A DNA stretch of 63,701 nucleotides from Bacteroidales bacterium (lineage in GTDB: Bacteria > Bacteroidota > Bacteroidia > Bacteroidales > P3): positions 1 to 63,701 of the forward strand of contig JAFXAD010000009.1 in the NCBI GenBank assembly GCA_017522065.1, written 5' to 3'. The position numbers and the translations under genes are program-made. Positions 60,988 to 63,701 of this stretch are shown piece by piece; the stretch's first letter is position 1; the number at the start of each line of letters is the position of its first letter. The notes beneath the pieces were generated by a model. The model was not told the origin of the DNA, did no database searches, and was given only the letters and a program-made list of their open reading frames with translations.

Positions 60988-61015
60988 AAATCCAATTTTC
61001 AACTTTTCTAACCTC

Positions 61016-63262
61016 ATGTCTGCATTGCCTCCTCTATTCCTCGACCTTGCCATAATTCTCATTACGGCAGGTGTCATCACGGTAGTTTTCAAATGGTTGA
61101 AACAGCCCCTTGTTCTGGGCTACATCGTTGCCGGTTTTTTCATAGGCCCTTATTTTCCATGGTTCCCGGCAGTGAAGGATGCCACCGATGTGCATGTGTG
61201 GAGCGACATTGGAATCGTGTTCCTGATGTTCGCTTTGGGCTTGGAATTCAGTATTAAAAAGCTCAAACGTGTCGGTGCCACGGGTGCCATCACGGCATTG
61301 ACGGAGCTGGCGATAATGTTCCTTATCGGGTCGAGTGTAGGACGCCTGATGGGATGGTCGTCGATGGAGTGCATCTTCCTTGGCTGTATGCTTTCGATAT
61401 CGTCGACATCGATCATCATCAAATCGTTCGAGGACCTGAAACTCAAGCAGCAGAAATTCACCTCGTCGGTCACCGCGGTGCTCGTCGTGGAAGACATGAT
61501 TGCGGTGCTTCTGCTTGTGATACTCTCGACCATCTCGGTGAGCAAGAGCTTCAACGGCGGCGAGTTGGCCATGAGTTTCGTTAAGCTGATATTCTTCCTC
61601 ATAGTGTGGTTCACGTTTGGCATATTCCTGATACCCACTTTTTTGCGTTGGATGCGTAAGTACATGACCGAGGAGACGCTGTGTATCGTTGCCGTAGGCC
61701 TCTGTTTCGGTATGGTCGTTCTCGCCTCGTATGCAGGATTTTCGACGGCGTTGGGAGCCTTCGTCATGGGTGCGATATTGGCCGAAACCATCGAGGCAGA
61801 CGTCATCCACCGCATCATCACTCCAATCAAGAACCTCTTCTGCGCCGTGTTCTTCGTCTCGGTGGGTATGCTTGTCGACCCGCAGATCCTGGTCAAGTAC
61901 ATAGGTCCCATACTGATAATTGCCGGCACTGTGATACTCTTCAAGTCGAGTGCCGCCACGCTGGGCATCATCCTGTCGGGCAAGGACTTGAAGACGGCCA
62001 TCCAGTCGGGATTCTGCTTCTGCCAGATTGGTGAGTTCTCGTTCATCATCGCCGGTCTGGGTCTCTCGTTCGGTGTCATCAACCCCGACATTTACCCCAT
62101 CATCGTTTCTGTTTCGATAATCACCACATTCGTAACGCCCTACATGATCAAAGCGGCCAATCCGTTCTATAGCAGGGTGGAACCGCGCCTGCCGCAGAAG
62201 CTTAAGGATGCGCTGGAACGCTACAACAATTCGGCAAAGCAGACCAATCAGAGTGTCTCGGTGCGCCTCTTCCTCAAGAAGCAGCTGTCGTCGATCCTTA
62301 TCTATTCGGCCATCAATGGAGCTCTTTTCTTGATTTCCAACTCGTTGCTGAAGCCTTTGCTTAACAGCATTATAACTCAGGCCGACGGCTCGCCATCGTT
62401 CTGGGGTAATATGATAGGTATGGTCGCTACCCTGGTGGTTATGCTTCCTTTCGTCTGGGCTTTGGCTGTGCGCAACGTCAACCGTCAGCGTATCAAGGAG
62501 CTGCTCGACTCGAAGGAGTATAGTCAGGCCATCGTCATACCTGTGCTGCTGCTGCGCTATTTCCTTGCGCTGTTCTTCATCGGCCTCGTCATAGGCAGCT
62601 ACATCCACCTCGCCGTAGGTTTCCTCGTCATCCTTGCAATCTTCATAGTATTGATTGTCCTCTTCTCCAAACGGACCATAGGTTTTTATCAGCGTATTGA
62701 GAACCAGTTTATTGAGAACTTCAATTCGCGTCAGGCGCAGCAGTCGTTCAAGATTCCGACTCTTCTCGAAAGCAATTTCTACCTCGAACGCATACCGGTG
62801 ACTCAGTATTCGCCATTCGCAGGTCGCAGACTTATGGAAACAAATTTCCGCGAGGACTACGGCATCAATGTGGTCTCTATCGAGCGTGCTGGCGAGGTTC
62901 ACGATTTGCCGGCCAAGGATACCATCATATTGCCGGGCGACCGCCTGTCCGTGATGGGCAGCGAGGATCAGATTGCGCACCTTCGCAGTGCTCTCGATGT
63001 GGAGCCTGATATGCTTATTCACGACCATAGTGACAATGAATTGAATATCTATCGTTTGACGGTGCATGACAACAATCCGTTCATTGGTCTCACTATTTCG
63101 GAGTCGCATTTCTCGCAGCACTACCATGCTATGATTATTGCCATTGAGCGCGACGGGAAGCAGATTCTCAACCCGCGGTCCAACACGCGCTTTATGGAGG
63201 GGGATGTCGTGTGGTTCGTGTCGCCCGAAGACCTTGATATCCATCGATTCACGACGAACTGA
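61016..63262 (+). CDS. KefB-type cation:proton antiporter with RCK C-terminal domains
   Basis: 748 residues from ATG 61016. The CPA2 membrane domain (about 1-380) shows FIGPYFPWFPAVKD, ALGLEFSIKKLKRVGATGAI, AFVMGAILAETIEAD and NLFCAVFFVSVGMLVDPQIL; it exchanges K+ or Na+ for protons. A second set of helices (about 430-560) is followed by two TrkA-C/RCK_C domains: PVTQYSPFAGRRLMETNFRE with LPGDRLSVMGSEDQIAHLRS, and DNNPFIGLTISESHFSQHYH with EGDVVWFVSPEDL. The extra helices resemble CvrA/GerN-like or Bacteroidota-specific versions. Likely K+ efflux or pH control in the inner membrane. Confidence 0.93.
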   Translation: MSALPPLFLDLAIILITAGVITVVFKWLKQPLVLGYIVAGFFIGPYFPWFPAVKDATDVHVWSDIGIVFLMFALGLEFSIKKLKRVGATGAITALTELAIMFLIGSSVGRLMGWSSMECIFLGCMLSISSTSIIIKSFEDLKLKQQKFTSSVTAVLVVEDMIAVLLLVILSTISVSKSFNGGELAMSFVKLIFFLIVWFTFGIFLIPTFLRWMRKYMTEETLCIVAVGLCFGMVVLASYAGFSTALGAFVMGAILAETIEADVIHRIITPIKNLFCAVFFVSVGMLVDPQILVKYIGPILIIAGTVILFKSSAATLGIILSGKDLKTAIQSGFCFCQIGEFSFIIAGLGLSFGVINPDIYPIIVSVSIITTFVTPYMIKAANPFYSRVEPRLPQKLKDALERYNNSAKQTNQSVSVRLFLKKQLSSILIYSAINGALFLISNSLLKPLLNSIITQADGSPSFWGNMIGMVATLVVMLPFVWALAVRNVNRQRIKELLDSKEYSQAIVIPVLLLRYFLALFFIGLVIGSYIHLAVGFLVILAIFIVLIVLFSKRTIGFYQRIENQFIENFNSRQAQQSFKIPTLLESNFYLERIPVTQYSPFAGRRLMETNFREDYGINVVSIERAGEVHDLPAKDTIILPGDRLSVMGSEDQIAHLRSALDVEPDMLIHDHSDNELNIYRLTVHDNNPFIGLTISESHFSQHYHAMIIAIERDGKQILNPRSNTRFMEGDVVWFVSPEDLDIHRFTTN

Positions 63263-63701
63263 TTTTTCTGCTTGCTTGGAGGGGGATGCGCTACGCGCAG
63301 ATTTTTTTTTGAACACGAATTACTCGAATAGTACGAATCTCTTTTTTGGGGTCGCTGCGCTCAAAATCTTTAAAAAATCTGTTCAAAAATCTTTCACTGC
63401 CCATGCTTGGAGGGATGCGCTACGCGCAGAAATTCTTCAGAATTAATTTCAAATTTTACAAATTGGTGTTTTTGGTCGCTGCGCTCAAAATCTTTCACTG
63501 CCCATGCTTGGAGGGATGCGCTACGCGCAGAAATTCTTCAAAATTAATTTCAAATTTTACAAATTGGATTTTTGAGGTCGCTGCGCTCAAAATCGCTCGA
63601 AAATCGTTTTGAAAATCTTTCACTTTTTTTGAACACGAATTATACGAATAGAACGAATAATTTTTCTTGCCTATATTCACGAATGGTCGCACACGACCTG
63701 C
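63263..63701 (+). repeat. REP-like tandem repeat region at the window end
   Basis: No gene. Repeated blocks start GGTCGCTGCGCTCAAAATC (63350, 63473, 63575), continue with CTTTCACTGCCCATGCTTGG, AGGGATGCGCTACGCGCAGA (contains the hairpin TGCGC-TAC-GCGCA) and TTCAAATTTTACAAATTGG. Unit length is about 100-120 bp, with two near-complete and one partial unit. Both ends carry GAACACGAATTA with CGAATAG and ACGAAT. Related pieces occur at 24130-24345 and 56811-56847. Confidence 0.75.

Noticed and set aside
61034-63316. Long minus-strand open frame opposite the antiporter gene
   Set aside because: It is the mirror of a highly conserved plus-strand coding region; its product is rich in Arg, His and Glu without any domain.

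Overview
This window reads as a chromosomal segment of a member of the Bacteroidales (phylum Bacteroidota). The evidence is the recurring promoter element TAnnTTTGC with an upstream TTG/TTTG about 19 bases away, the near absence of Shine-Dalgarno sequences, two TonB-dependent outer-membrane receptors, and family-typical genes (DUF4831 lipoprotein, Bacteroidales-type S41 and M16 peptidases, DUF4143 and DUF234 ATPases). The genus cannot be fixed from the sequence alone; a Prevotella/Muribaculaceae-like gut or oral lineage is a guess.

Layout. 1-9650 is a defence/accessory island: a Fic protein, a single-chain type IIG restriction-modification enzyme, a pentapeptide-repeat protein, decayed gene starts, a DUF4143 ATPase, a metallophosphoesterase and a RhuM-family protein. 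9640-21870 is mostly minus-strand: an AraC regulator, two TonB-dependent receptors, an ECF sigma factor with a broken partner gene, an MFS exporter, a His/Cys-rich small protein, a DUF454 protein, a flavin reductase and a DUF362 lipoprotein. 22590-28880 is plus-strand except for gcvT: an amino-acid ABC transporter (fused binding protein/permease plus ATPase), a PLD-like protein, an acetyltransferase and two unknowns. 28880-34190 is a decay zone with a frameshifted gene, two or three disrupted ATPase genes and the remnant of a type III restriction-modification locus. 34195-42880 is a second defence island (PLD-SNF2 helicase, 1239-residue DNA methylase, DUF1016 nuclease and small remnants) that stops against a tRNA-Leu gene. 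43229-63262 is mainly core genome: prs, rplY, a YjjG-like phosphatase, era, a sodium/solute symporter, a DUF4831 protein, rnz, a pcrA-like helicase, M16 and S41 peptidases, an O-antigen-ligase-like protein and a KefB-type antiporter.

How it fits together. Two chemically related but non-identical DNA methylases (1851-5051 and 37637-41356) anchor two islands. In each island, accessory genes just downstream of the methylase are bracketed by duplicated junction sequences that include the 5' ends of other genes, as if cargo had been swapped in and out at fixed seams. Several accessory genes are inactivated or possibly switchable: stop codons at 13845-13847 and 33276-33278, an 8-bp tandem repeat out of frame at 31665-31696, and an A5 frameshift at 29059-29063.

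The most unusual structure is non-coding. A composite repeat of three modules always stands in the same order and in coding-strand orientation ahead of genes: an AAAACGAA-rich tract, then a palindromic block containing CCTGCTTGCAGG, then a CCTTTAACC tract that often runs up to the start codon. Full or partial copies precede at least seven genes on both strands. A separate MITE-like family (about 100-220 bp, ends ACCTCTA...TAGAGGT) occurs five times, and REP-like tandem units close the window.
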